Below, one piece after another: positions 35,245 to 45,884 of a stretch of 64,000 nucleotides of DNA (positions are counted from its first letter, which is position 1; each line of letters starts with the position of its first letter). The stretch is from positions 310,001 to 374,000 of the forward strand of contig CAWFXD010000003.1 of NCBI GenBank assembly GCA_963819695.1. Direction: 5' to 3'. The position numbers were made by a program, and so were the translations under genes. Source of the stretch: DASZIT01 sp963819695. GTDB lineage: Bacteria; Actinomycetota; Acidimicrobiia; Acidimicrobiales; RAAP-2. Below the pieces are notes generated by a model, which was not told the DNA's origin, did no database searches, and worked only from the letters and a program-made list of their open reading frames with translations.

Positions 35245-36776
35245 TGGAGAAGCGCATCCGCCGGCTGGGCATCTTCATGCTGCTCTGCCTGGTAGCCCTG
35301 TTCGTGCAGCTCAACAACATCCAGGTCCTGAAGGCCAACTCGCTGGCCACCAACCCGCAGAATCCCCGCGTCCAACTGGCGGCGCGCAACCAGCCTCGGG
35401 GCGACATCGTGTCGTCCGATGGCGTCACCTTGGCGACTTCGGTACCGACCAAGAGCGGGTACTACAAGTACCAGCGGGTCTACAACGCGAACACCGCGGT
35501 GCTCTTCTCCCAGATCGTGGGCTACGACTCCATCAAGTACGGCAATTTCAACGGCGTCGAGTCCGAGTACAACAGTTTCCTGGTCGCCCACAACCGGCCG
35601 GCCAAATCGTTGCGGGATCTCCTGACCAACCAGACGGTGGTGGACAACGTCACCTTGACCATCAATTCCAATCTGCAACGTGAAGTCGCCCAGGCCGTCG
35701 ACACCGGTGCCCCCGGTGTCAACGGGGCCGCGGCGGTGGTGCTCGACCCCACCACCGGCGCCGTCCTGGCCATGTACGCGAATCCCACCTTCGATCCCAA
35801 CCCGCTGGTGTCGACCGATCTGAATACCGAGACGGCGGCTTGGACGGCCGAGCTCGCCGCGCCCGGGAACCCACTGCGGGCCGGCGCCTACAATCAGATC
35901 AACCCACCCGGCTCCAGCTTCAAGGTTGTCACCACCTCTGCCGTCCTCCAGGGCCGTCCCGATCTCGCCGCGATGACCTACCCGGTGCAGGCTTCGACGC
36001 CCCTGCCCGACACCGGGACGCCGCCCCAGGTGTTGACCAACTACCAGGGCGAACTCTGCGGTGGCACCCTGGAGGAAATTGTCATCCAGTCCTGCGACGC
36101 CGACTTTGCCTTCATCGGTGAACAACTGGGGGCGACCGCGCTGGTCAACCAGGCCCAGGCGTACGGATTCAACCAGCGGATCCCGCTCGATGTCCCGTCC
36201 GACACGGTGGCGCCGTCGAATTTCGGGACGGTGGCGGACTTCTCCCGGTCCGGGCAGAGTGGCATCCCCGGTCTGATGAAGTCGGCCATCGGCCAGCAGA
36301 ACGTGTCGGCCTCGGCCCTGCAGATGGCCATGGTGGCCGGCACCGTGGCCAACGGCGGGGTGGAGATGACCCCCCACGTGATGGCCCAGATCCGCGACTC
36401 CCAGGGCAACCTGGTGGAGTCCTATACCCCCAAGCCGTGGATGAGGGCGATTTCGAGTCAAACGGCTGACACCCTCACCACCTTCATGCAGGGGGTGGTC
36501 ACCAGCGGTACCGCGGCCGGGGTGGGTTTCCCGGCGAGTTGGAACGTGGCGGCCAAGACCGGCACCGCCCAGGTCGGTTCCTTCGGGCCGAACCCGCTGT
36601 TGACCACGGACTGGTTGATTGCCTTCGCTCCCAACGGCGCATCCAAGGTCGCGGTGGCGGTGGTGATGCCCAACCAACCGGGTAGCGCCACCGGGGCCGA
36701 GAAGTCCGGTCCGATCGTGAAAGAGATCCTCAACGACATTTTGGGAAACCAGCCAAGCTCAGGTGGCGGGCAGTGA
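35244..36776 (+). CDS. pbpA: Class B penicillin-binding protein (PbpA-type transpeptidase)
   Basis: 510 residues. N-terminal membrane anchor 'LGIFMLLCLVALFVQLNNIQ', dimerisation region with 'NQPRGDIVSSDGVTLA', and transpeptidase domain. The nucleophile motif S-x-x-K is S224-S-F-K227 ('PPGSSFKVV'), and the third motif is K438-T-G ('AAKTGTAQ'). The second motif, usually S-x-N, reads S283-C-D285 ('IQSCDADFAF'), an Asn-to-Asp difference that may be a real variant. It cross-links septal or polar peptidoglycan, normally with a SEDS partner (RodA/FtsW), which is missing next door. Confidence 0.9.
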   Translation: MEKRIRRLGIFMLLCLVALFVQLNNIQVLKANSLATNPQNPRVQLAARNQPRGDIVSSDGVTLATSVPTKSGYYKYQRVYNANTAVLFSQIVGYDSIKYGNFNGVESEYNSFLVAHNRPAKSLRDLLTNQTVVDNVTLTINSNLQREVAQAVDTGAPGVNGAAAVVLDPTTGAVLAMYANPTFDPNPLVSTDLNTETAAWTAELAAPGNPLRAGAYNQINPPGSSFKVVTTSAVLQGRPDLAAMTYPVQASTPLPDTGTPPQVLTNYQGELCGGTLEEIVIQSCDADFAFIGEQLGATALVNQAQAYGFNQRIPLDVPSDTVAPSNFGTVADFSRSGQSGIPGLMKSAIGQQNVSASALQMAMVAGTVANGGVEMTPHVMAQIRDSQGNLVESYTPKPWMRAISSQTADTLTTFMQGVVTSGTAAGVGFPASWNVAAKTGTAQVGSFGPNPLLTTDWLIAFAPNGASKVAVAVVMPNQPGSATGAEKSGPIVKEILNDILGNQPSSGGGQ

Positions 36777-36810
36777 GATCATCCGACAATCAGAATCGTA
36801 GGAATAGGCT

Positions 36811-38658
<1,848 letters not shown>

Positions 38659-38703
38659 AAGTTCCGGTCTGGAGGACGGTGTGGTGATCCCCGAGCCCGT
38701 CGG

Positions 38704-39288
38704 TCAGACGCGGGCGGCGGAGACGAGGAAGTTCGAGAGCAGCGAGGGCCCCGACGGCGTGAGGATGGACTCCGGGTGGAACTGCACGCCTTCGATGGGG
38801 AGTTGGCGATGCCGGAACCCCATGATCACCCCATCGGCGGTGGTGGCGGTGACCTCCAACACATCGGGCAGCGTGCTCGGCTCCACCACCAACGAGTGGT
38901 ACCGGGTGGCGACGAAGGGATCGGGAAGCCCCTCGAACACGCCCGTCCCGTTGTGGTGGATGGACGATGTCTTGCCATGCATCAGGGTGGGGGCGGCGAC
39001 CACCTCTCCGCCGAAAACGTGACCGATGGACTGGTGCCCCAGGCACACACCCAAAATCGGGTAGGCCCCCCCCAGTTCGGCGACGACCGCCTCACTGATG
39101 CCGGCGTGCTCGGGTCGTCCGGGCCCCGGAGAGATGAGGATGGCATCGGGCGAATCCGCCCGGATCCCGGCGATGTCGATCTCGTCGTTTCGAAAGACGA
39201 CAGGATCGGCTCCGAGCTCGCCGAGCTCCTGGACGAGGTTGTAGACGAACGAGTCGTAGTTGTCGATGACCAGCACCCGCGGACCCAT
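38704..39288 (-). CDS. trpG: Glutamine amidotransferase subunit of anthranilate/aminodeoxychorismate synthase
   Basis: 194 residues, class I glutaminase. 'LVIDNYDSFVYNLVQELGEL', 'ISPGPGRPEHAG', the nucleophile loop 'PILGVCLGHQSIGH' (Cys), and the His/Glu dyad in 'EGVQFHPESILTPSG' are all present. The enzyme supplies ammonia to TrpE or PabB. The synthase partner is not in the window. Its conserved position between pknB and crgA is a known actinobacterial arrangement. The start is ATG 39288, divergent from crgA. Confidence 0.9.
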   Translation of the reverse strand: MGPRVLVIDNYDSFVYNLVQELGELGADPVVFRNDEIDIAGIRADSPDAILISPGPGRPEHAGISEAVVAELGGAYPILGVCLGHQSIGHVFGGEVVAAPTLMHGKTSSIHHNGTGVFEGLPDPFVATRYHSLVVEPSTLPDVLEVTATTADGVIMGFRHRQLPIEGVQFHPESILTPSGPSLLSNFLVSAARV

Positions 39289-39368
39289 GGCCCCGCAATC
39301 GTACCGGCCGATGGTGGGGGTTCCCCCCCGGCTCCAGCCGGTCAAAAAGGCTGGCTATCCTGGCGGCC

Positions 39369-39677
39369 ATGGCAACCAAGGCCAAAGCCGGGCCCGGGAG
39401 GGCCACCAAGAAGGGGCGGTCCGTCCGCGGACGCACGACCCCGCAATCCTCGCGTGACACCTCCCACAGCGACCGGTACACCCCGCCGATCCCGAAGAAG
39501 ACCAAGGTCAGTCCCCGTTGGATGGGGTTGTCCATCATCAGCCTCTTCATCATCGGCGTCCTGATCATCATCCTCAACTACGCCGGCGTCCTTCCCGGCG
39601 GGGTCTCCAACTGGTGGCTGGTGGGAGCCATCGGCTCGATCTTCGCCGGTCTGATGGTGGCCACCCAGTACCACTGA
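39369..39677 (+). CDS. crgA: Cell division protein CrgA
   Basis: 102 residues. A basic N-terminus ('RATKKGRSVRGRTTP') precedes two membrane helices ('MGLSIISLFIIGVLIIILNY' and 'WWLVGAIGSIFAGLMVA') linked by 'AGVLPGGVSN'. 'SPRWMGLSIISLFIIGVLII' and the 'NWW..G' element are hallmarks of CrgA, an actinobacterial divisome protein that interacts with FtsZ, FtsI and PbpA. It is followed by a strong terminator at 39723-39752. Confidence 0.9.
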   Translation: MATKAKAGPGRATKKGRSVRGRTTPQSSRDTSHSDRYTPPIPKKTKVSPRWMGLSIISLFIIGVLIIILNYAGVLPGGVSNWWLVGAIGSIFAGLMVATQYH

Positions 39678-39722
39678 GGGTCTGCCTCCATCGCCAGCCC
39701 GCGGAGGGGACTACCGGGACGC

Positions 39723-39752
39723 GAAGAACCGGCCCCGCAGGGCCGGTTCTTC
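39723..39752 (+). terminator. Intrinsic terminator downstream of crgA
   Basis: A perfect 13-bp stem (gaagaaccggccc with gggccggttcttc) and a 4-base loop (cgca) are followed by gttattcg. It lies 46 bases after the crgA stop and 51 bases before the convergent thiolase stop, so it may serve both directions. Confidence 0.85.
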
Positions 39753-39802
39753 GTTATTCGATGGGTGACGACCTCGGCGCCGGGCCGAGGCTCGAGCGGG
39801 GA

Positions 39803-40984
39803 TCAGCCCAGGCGCTCGATGATGGTGGCGTTGGCCATGCCGCCGCCCTCACACATCGTCACCATCCCGTAACGGCCGTTGGTGCGCTCCAGCTCGTTGA
39901 GCAGGGTGGCCGCCAGCTTGGCGCCCGAGGCCCCGAGCGGGTGACCGAGGGCGATCGCCCCGCCGTTCACATTGACCCGGTCCATGTCCGGGTGGTGCTC
40001 CTTCTCCCAGGCCAGCACCACCGAGGCGAACGCCTCGTTGATCTCGATGATGTCCATGTCCTCGATGGTGAGCTTGGCCCGGTCGAGGGCGATCTGGGTG
40101 GCGGCGATCGGGCCGGTGAGCATCTTGATGGGATCGCTGCCCACCACCGCGAAGCTGTGGAACCGGGCCCGGGGGGTGAGGCCGAGTTCGTTGGCCTTCT
40201 CCTCGCTCATGATCAGGACGGCGGAGGCGCCATCGGTGATCTGCGAGCTGTTGCCCGCGGTGACCCGCCCGTTCTCGGGGCGGAAGGCGGGCTTCAGATT
40301 GGCCAGCACCTCGACCGAGGAGTCGGACCGGATGCCTTCGTCGGCGGTCACCAGCTCGTCGGTGTCGACACCGTTGTCGTCCTTGATGGCCACCGGGATG
40401 ATCTCGCGCTCGAACCGGCCTTCGGCGGTGGCCCGGGCGGCGTTCTGGTGGGACCGCACCGAGAACTCGTCGAGGTCCTGGCGGCTGATGTCCCACTGCT
40501 CGGCGATCAGCTCGGCGCCTTCGCCCTGGCCGACCAGCCCGCCTCGCTCGGCGTAGCGCTGCATCACCCGGGGACCGAACGGGAATCCGAGGTCACGGAC
40601 CACCGAGGCACCCATCGGGGTGCGGGTCATGACTTCGACTCCGGAGGCGATGACGATGTCATAGGCACCGGCCATCACCCCCTGGGCCCCGAAGTGGAGC
40701 GCCTGCTGGGAGGAACCGCACTGACGGTCGATGGTGGTGGCGGGGACCGACTCGGGGAACCCGGCGGCCAAGGCGGCGTTGCGACCGACGTTGAGCGCCT
40801 GCTCGCCGACCTGCATGACGCAGCCCATGATGACGTCGTCCACCAGAGCTGGATCGAGTTGGTTGCGCTCGATGAGGGCCTTCAGTGGCTCCGAGGCCAG
40901 ATCGGCCGAGTGCCAGTTGCGGAACTTTCCGTTGCGCTTGCCCCCGGCAGTGCGTACCGCATCGACGATCACCGCTTCGGTCAT
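39803..40984 (-). CDS. Acetyl-CoA acetyltransferase (thiolase)
   Basis: 393 residues, complete thiolase. The nucleophilic Cys is in 'TTIDRQCGSSQQALHFG' (Cys about residue 89), followed by 'GVEVMTRTPMG', 'INEAFASV', the His motif 'GGAIALGHPLGASGA', and the second Cys in 'MCEGGGMANATI'. It condenses or cleaves beta-ketoacyl-CoA. The paralogue type cannot be decided between biosynthetic and degradative forms. A palindrome at 41083-41098, about 100 bases upstream, is a likely repressor site. Confidence 0.92.
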   Translation of the reverse strand: MTEAVIVDAVRTAGGKRNGKFRNWHSADLASEPLKALIERNQLDPALVDDVIMGCVMQVGEQALNVGRNAALAAGFPESVPATTIDRQCGSSQQALHFGAQGVMAGAYDIVIASGVEVMTRTPMGASVVRDLGFPFGPRVMQRYAERGGLVGQGEGAELIAEQWDISRQDLDEFSVRSHQNAARATAEGRFEREIIPVAIKDDNGVDTDELVTADEGIRSDSSVEVLANLKPAFRPENGRVTAGNSSQITDGASAVLIMSEEKANELGLTPRARFHSFAVVGSDPIKMLTGPIAATQIALDRAKLTIEDMDIIEINEAFASVVLAWEKEHHPDMDRVNVNGGAIALGHPLGASGAKLAATLLNELERTNGRYGMVTMCEGGGMANATIIERLG

Positions 40985-41082
40985 GATGGAACTCCTCTCT
41001 CGGTCCGGCGGAACCTCTGCCTGCCGGCCTTACCTACTGTTGCGGACCCTCCGTCGGTCCGTCAACTGTACGGGCGGAAAAC

Positions 41083-41098
41083 TTGACCACCTGGTCAA
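41083..41098. promoter_or_regulatory. Palindromic operator-like site upstream of thiolase gene
   Basis: TTGACCACCTGGTCAA is a perfect 7-bp inverted repeat with a 2-base centre, located between the divergent thiolase (start 40984) and thioesterase (start 41216) genes. The size and symmetry suit a TetR-type dimer, as often found for fatty-acid degradation genes. No regulator gene is adjacent, so the binding protein is unknown. Confidence 0.5.
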
Positions 41099-41215
41099 TA
41101 TTCTATCCGGGCGGGTTCCGACGTCAAGCTCGGCCATCCGGGCAGGTCGGGGCCCATCCCCGGAAATCCGGGCCCGGTATCGACGCCGACCCACCCGTTC
41201 GCTACGGTCGGCCCG

Positions 41216-41701
41216 GTGAGCACCCGAGTCAAGGACATGGACCGCTGGTTGGGGAACGGCGGGATGGAGTTGATCGGCACCGTGGGCGGGTCGTTCGACG
41301 ACTACGGGGTCGACGGCGAGGACCTGGGCTGGGCGGTGGGGACCTTCACCCCGGTGCCGGCGGCCTGCAACCCGCACGGCATCGTGCAGGCCGGGGTCCA
41401 CGGCCTGTTACTGGATGCCGCCATGAACTTCGGCATCAATGCCGCCCTCCCCGGGCGCGACCGGACCAAGGCCACCCTGGAGATGAAGGTCGAGTTGATG
41501 CGGCCCGCCCGGCTGGGGGAGTCGTATCGGCTGCGGGGCGACGTGGTGCGGATGGCCCGCCAGGTCGCCTATGGCGAGGCCACCGTGCGGGACGAGGAGG
41601 ATCGGTTGGTCAGCCGGTCCACCGGCACCTTCTTGCTTCACCGCCCGGAGCCCAAGGGCGTGAACGGTGACGGCCCGGTAGGCGACACCGCCGGCGCCTG
41701 A
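41216..41701 (+). CDS. PaaI-like hotdog-fold thioesterase
   Basis: 161 residues with the hotdog acyl-CoA thioesterase pattern: 'ACNPHGIVQAGVHGLLLDAA' (the HGG-like active-site loop with an HG and Asp), 'ATLEMKVELMRPARLGESYR', and 'VAYGEATVRDEEDRLVSRST'. Such enzymes release CoA from aryl- or acyl-CoAs. The start is GTG 41216 (an in-frame ATG lies at 41237). It is divergent from the thiolase and may share the palindromic operator with it. Confidence 0.8.
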   Translation: MSTRVKDMDRWLGNGGMELIGTVGGSFDDYGVDGEDLGWAVGTFTPVPAACNPHGIVQAGVHGLLLDAAMNFGINAALPGRDRTKATLEMKVELMRPARLGESYRLRGDVVRMARQVAYGEATVRDEEDRLVSRSTGTFLLHRPEPKGVNGDGPVGDTAGA

Positions 41702-41797
41702 CCTTCGACACACTCAACCCTCGCGACGGGTCGACCCGACCGACGTCGCCGGCGACCGATACCGGCGACCCGCCGGTTGTCCGCGGGAGGGAGCGGT

Positions 41798-42484
41798 ATG
41801 GATGCGACGTCCGCCGGATTCAGCATCTGCAAGGTGTGTGATGGGCCCGCCCAGCCCGGATTCGGGCTCTGCTTCTGTTGCTCGACACTGGTCGGCCAGC
41901 TGCAGATGCCGTTGGCCCCGGTGACCGCGGTCACCTCCTATCGAGTCGGCGACAAGATGCACCGGTTGCTCCGCGGCTACAAGGATGGGTCGTCGGCCGA
42001 TGCCCGGTCGGCCTACCAGGCGGGGTTGACCGCCATCCTCCGCCGGTGGTTGGGGGACCATCGGGGGAGGTTGCTGAACCGCACCGGAGGTCCGTGGGAC
42101 CTCACCGTCGGGGTGCCGTCCTCCCACCGGCCGATCGGGACCCCGGTGGACACCCTCATTCCGGCGGTACCCGACCTGGCTCGAACCCACCGGCGGCTCC
42201 TGGTGCGGGGGACCGAGCCCACCGACCACCTGGTTGCCTCCCGGCTGGGCTTCGCGGTGGCCCCGGATCTCGAAGTCGGCCACCGTGGCCGGAAGTTGCG
42301 TGCGCTGGTGGTCGATGACAGCTTCACCACCGGCGCCCGGGCCCAGAGTGCGGTCGCCGCATTGCGGCTGGCCGGCATCCGGGTGGCGGGAGTGCTGGTG
42401 GTGGGCCGGGTGGTTGCGCCCGAGACCGCATCATGGCAATCGGCCTACTGGGACCGGTCGGCCGAGGTGAACGTCGGCCCTTGA
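41798..42484 (+). CDS. ComF-like phosphoribosyltransferase-fold protein
   Basis: 228 residues. The N-terminus carries two Cys pairs ('CKVCDGPAQPGFGLCFCCS'), a zinc-ribbon-like motif. 'YRVGDKMHRLLRGYKDG' matches the ComF 'LK..KY' segment. The PRPP-loop is 'RALVVDDSFTTGARAQSAVA', typical of type I phosphoribosyltransferases. ComF proteins assist DNA uptake, but homologues outside competent species have no known role. ATG 41798 has a GGGAGGGA site. An in-frame GTG at 41777 is less likely. Confidence 0.75.
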   Translation: MDATSAGFSICKVCDGPAQPGFGLCFCCSTLVGQLQMPLAPVTAVTSYRVGDKMHRLLRGYKDGSSADARSAYQAGLTAILRRWLGDHRGRLLNRTGGPWDLTVGVPSSHRPIGTPVDTLIPAVPDLARTHRRLLVRGTEPTDHLVASRLGFAVAPDLEVGHRGRKLRALVVDDSFTTGARAQSAVAALRLAGIRVAGVLVVGRVVAPETASWQSAYWDRSAEVNVGP

Positions 42485-42644
42485 GGTGACGGCCTCGGGC
42501 CGCTCCACGCCCGGATCACCTCCTGACCAGGGAAGTTGGCCCAGGACTCGAGGTGCACATATAGTTGGTTGCTACAAGCATTTAATGCGGACGGCCGGAG
42601 GGATCGGGGATCCCTCCGGAGTTCCCCACCGAAGAGACGGGAAG

Positions 42645-43179
42645 ATGGCGACCAGCTCGAGCGGAGCAACCCCCGCAGCCGGCGATACCCAGACGAAGCC
42701 GGGCCGGCCCCAAGCGGCGGGTCCCGGCGTCTCGGTCCCCGCCGACCTCGAACGGGCCGTGACCCAGCTGGCGCGGGCCGTTCTCCATCTCGGGATACCC
42801 CGGCACGCGTTGGCCGAGGGTGAGTCGATCGACAAGGCCGGGCTACTGGCTGCTGGTCCGGGTATCGGAGAACGGGCCGGTCCGGCTCTCGGATCTGGCC
42901 GACGCCGCCGGGCTCGACCTGTCGACGGTGAGCCGGCAGATGGGCGCTCTGGTCAATGGTGGGTTGATCACCAAGGAGCCCGATCCCCACGACGGCCGGG
43001 CGTCGTTCCTGAGTCTTTCGGCTCGGGGAGCGGTCGTCTTGGAGTCGGTCTCCGAGGCTCGTCGGGAGGCCTTGGCCGATGCGCTCGCCGAGTGGTCGGA
43101 CGACGAGCGCGCCACCTTGGCATCCGGGCTCTTCCGGCTGGCCTCCGGGTTGGAGAACCCGCCGAAGGCCGGCCGATGA
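42645..43179 (+). CDS. MarR-family regulator, one frameshift
   Basis: Reconstructed length about 178 residues. The N-terminal part ('VSVPADLERAVTQLARAVLH', 'HALAEGESIDKAG') is in one frame. The winged helix ('YWLLVRVSENGPVRLSDLAD', 'LDLSTVSRQMGALVNGGLI', 'DPHDGRASFLSLSARG') is in another. The junction is near 42838-42846, where 'DKAG' should continue directly as 'YWLLVRV', a one-base indel. The stop overlaps the MFS start (ATGA). Such regulator-exporter pairs normally form a drug-responsive repression unit. Confidence 0.75.
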
Positions 43180-44876
43180 CCATCGAGACACCGCCCCGGC
43201 CGGCGGACGGAGCCGACCCGACGGCCACGACCTCGGCGGCACCGATTCCCGGCGAGGGACTGTCCCATCGACAGATCCTCATCGTCTTCAGCGGCTTGAT
43301 GCTGGGAATGTTCCTCGCCGCCCTCGACCAGACCATCGTCGGCACCGCCCTCCCCACCATCGTGAACAGCCTGCACGGGCTCAACCACATCAGCTGGGTG
43401 GTGACCGCCTACCTGTTGACCTCGACCATCTCCACCCCGCTCTACGGGAAGCTCTCCGATCAACTGGGCCGGAAGGGGATCTTCCAATTCGCCATCGTGA
43501 TCTTCCTGGTCGGTTCGGTGCTCGCCGGCCTCAGTCAGAACATGGGCGAACTCATCGCCTTCCGGGGGATCCAGGGCATCGGGGCCGGCGGCCTGATGGC
43601 CATGGCCATGACGATCATCGCCGACGTGGTGGCACCCCGGGACCGGGGTCGGTACCAGGGGTATTTCGGTGCCACCTTCGCCCTGGCGTCAGTGGCCGGG
43701 CCGCTGCTCGGGGGGGTGTTCACCGACAACCTGAGTTGGCGGTGGATCTTCTACATCAACGTCCCCATCGGGATCGTGGCCCTGTGCGTGACCTCGGTGG
43801 TCCTCAAGCTCCCGTTCCGCCGGCAATCCCACAACATCGACTACCTGGGGGCGGTGCTGCTGATGGTGGCCATTACCGCCACCCTGCTGGTCACCGTCTG
43901 GGGTGGGACCCAGTACCCCTGGGTATCGCCGGAGATCATCGCCCTCGCCATCACCGCCGTTGGGTTCGTCACCGCCTTCGTCCTCTGGGAGCGACGCGCC
44001 TCCGAGCCGATCCTGCCTCCCAGCCTGTTCCGGGTCGGCATCTTCCGGGTGTCGTCCGGAGTGAGCTTCCTCCTGGCCATGGTCATGTTCGGCGCCATCA
44101 TCTACCTGCCGCTGTACCTCCAGCTGGTCGACGGGGTCTCCGCGTTGGTGTCGGGCCTCCTGCTGGTGCCGTTGATGGTCGGCCTGTTGGCCACCTCCAT
44201 CACCTCCGGTCAGATCGTCAGCCGTACCGGCAGATACAAGATCTTCCCGATCATGGGTTCGGTGCTGGTGATCATCGGGATGTACCTGCTGTCCCAGCTG
44301 GGGCTGCACACCTCGCACGTGGTGATGAGCCTCTATGTGATCGTGCTCGGGGCCGGCATGGGCATGACCATGCAGCTCATGGTGTTGGCCACCCAGAACG
44401 CGGTGGCGCCCACCCAGATCGGGACGGCCACCGCGGCGGTCACCTTCTTCCGGTCGCTCGGGGGCGCCTTCGGGACGTCACTGTTCGGAGCCGTCTTCAT
44501 TGCCGGCCTCGGTCATTGGATCCCGGTGTTGGTCCCCGGGGTGGCAGCGAAGTCGATCCACGTGACCGGGAGTTTCTCGATGAGCCCGACCCAACTGCAC
44601 GCGTTCCCGGTTGCCATCCAGCACGGGATCCTGGAGTCGTTCGTCCGGTCCCTCCATACGATGTTCTTGGTCGGCGTGCCGGTGGCCGTGGTCATGTTCG
44701 CGCTGACGCTGCTGCTCAAGGAGGTGAGGCTCCGGACCAACTCGGGTCTGGAGCGACCCAGTGAGGACGTGGCCATGATCGGCGCAATGGCGGGCTCGGC
44801 GGACGCCGAAGCGGACGCCGAAGCGGACGCCGGTGCCGGAGAAGGAGCATTTGGTACCGGGTTGTCCATCGGTTAG
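43176..44876 (+). CDS. DHA2-family (14-helix) major facilitator drug exporter
   Basis: 566 residues with about 14 predicted helices. Motif D1/A elements: 'LDQTIVGTALPTIVNSL' and 'YGKLSDQLGRKG'. Motif B/C region: 'RGIQGIGAGGLMAMAMTIIA' and 'GPLLGGVFTDNLSWRWIFYI' are classic EmrB/QacA signatures. The C-terminal tail has an (A-E-A-D)-type repeat encoded by a 12-base tandem repeat (about 44800-44832). The start is ATG 43176, overlapping the MarR stop. The frame is open back to 42486, but that part is the regulator in shifted frame, not a fusion. Confidence 0.9.
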   Translation: MTIETPPRPADGADPTATTSAAPIPGEGLSHRQILIVFSGLMLGMFLAALDQTIVGTALPTIVNSLHGLNHISWVVTAYLLTSTISTPLYGKLSDQLGRKGIFQFAIVIFLVGSVLAGLSQNMGELIAFRGIQGIGAGGLMAMAMTIIADVVAPRDRGRYQGYFGATFALASVAGPLLGGVFTDNLSWRWIFYINVPIGIVALCVTSVVLKLPFRRQSHNIDYLGAVLLMVAITATLLVTVWGGTQYPWVSPEIIALAITAVGFVTAFVLWERRASEPILPPSLFRVGIFRVSSGVSFLLAMVMFGAIIYLPLYLQLVDGVSALVSGLLLVPLMVGLLATSITSGQIVSRTGRYKIFPIMGSVLVIIGMYLLSQLGLHTSHVVMSLYVIVLGAGMGMTMQLMVLATQNAVAPTQIGTATAAVTFFRSLGGAFGTSLFGAVFIAGLGHWIPVLVPGVAAKSIHVTGSFSMSPTQLHAFPVAIQHGILESFVRSLHTMFLVGVPVAVVMFALTLLLKEVRLRTNSGLERPSEDVAMIGAMAGSADAEADAEADAGAGEGAFGTGLSIG

Positions 44877-44933
44877 CGGCGGGCGCCGGTACGGCTCCGT
44901 CCCGACTACGGAGCGGTGTACTAAACCGGAGGC

Positions 44934-45875
44934 ATGCTGTTACGAATCTTCACCGAGCCGCAACAAGGCGCGTCCTACGACCAGCAGGTGCGGGTGGCCC
45001 AACTCGCCGAGCAACTCGGGTTCGACGCCTTTTTCCGGAGCGACCACTTCCTGGCCATGGGCGACACCGACGGCCTTCCCGGCCCGACCGACGCCTGGAT
45101 CACCCTGGCCGGTATCGCCCGGGAGACCAGCCGGATACGCCTCGGGACCTTGATGACATCGGCCACCTTCCGCCTACCCGGTCTGCTGGCGGTGGTGGTG
45201 GCTGAGGTGGACGCCATGAGCCAGGGCCGGGTCGAGCTGGGCCTGGGCTCGGGCTGGTTCGACGGCGAGCACACCGCCTACGGGATTCCCTTCCCGCCCC
45301 TCGGCGAGCGGTTCGAGCGGTTGGAGGAGCAGTTGGCCATCATCACCGGGATGTGGGCGTGCCCGCCCGGCGACCGGTTTTCCTTCCATGGAGTCCATTA
45401 CCAACTCGAAGACTGCCCCGCGCTTCCGAAACCGGTGCAGCGTCCGGGGCCACCGGTGCTCATCGGGGGCCACGGACCGAAGCACACCCCGAGGTTGGCG
45501 GCGACCTACGGCGCCGAGGTGAACGTGCCGTTCGGTTCAGAGGACGACACCGCCACCCAGTTCCGGCGGGCCAAGGCGGTGTGTGAGTCGATCGGCCGGG
45601 ATCCGGGTTCGCTGGTCTGCTCGGCCGCCCAGGTGGTGTGCTGTGGACGGGACGAAGCCGAACTGGCCCGACGGGCGGGTGTCATCGGTCGGTCGGTGGA
45701 CGAGCTTCGTCAGAACGGACTCTGCGGCACACCCGATGAGGTGGTCAAGAAACTGGCGAGCTTCGCCAACTTCGGCACCGACCGCATGTACCTGCAATTC
45801 CTCACCCTGGACGACCTCGAACACCTGGAGCTGATCGGCGAACAGGTGCTGCCCCACGCGGCGTCACTGGGCTGA
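44934..45875 (+). CDS. LLM-class F420-dependent oxidoreductase
   Basis: 313 residues. TIM-barrel luciferase-like pattern: 'VAQLAEQLGFDAFFRSDHFL', 'TSRIRLGTLMTSATFRLPGL', 'LGLGSGWFDGEHTAYGIPFP', 'RFERLEEQLAII' and 'PPVLIGGHGPKHTPRLAA'. This subgroup in actinobacteria uses coenzyme F420 rather than FMN (family knowledge). The substrate is unknown. The ATG at 44934 follows the MFS gene by 57 bases, so it may be co-transcribed with it. Confidence 0.88.
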   Translation: MLLRIFTEPQQGASYDQQVRVAQLAEQLGFDAFFRSDHFLAMGDTDGLPGPTDAWITLAGIARETSRIRLGTLMTSATFRLPGLLAVVVAEVDAMSQGRVELGLGSGWFDGEHTAYGIPFPPLGERFERLEEQLAIITGMWACPPGDRFSFHGVHYQLEDCPALPKPVQRPGPPVLIGGHGPKHTPRLAATYGAEVNVPFGSEDDTATQFRRAKAVCESIGRDPGSLVCSAAQVVCCGRDEAELARRAGVIGRSVDELRQNGLCGTPDEVVKKLASFANFGTDRMYLQFLTLDDLEHLELIGEQVLPHAASLG

Positions 45876-45884
45876 CGGGTTGGC

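Noticed and set aside
42486..44876. A single MarR-MFS fusion protein
   Set aside because: The middle of the reading is out of frame with the MarR winged helix, which is intact in the neighbouring frame. A one-base indel near 42842 explains it better, and the MFS has its own ATGA-overlapping start.
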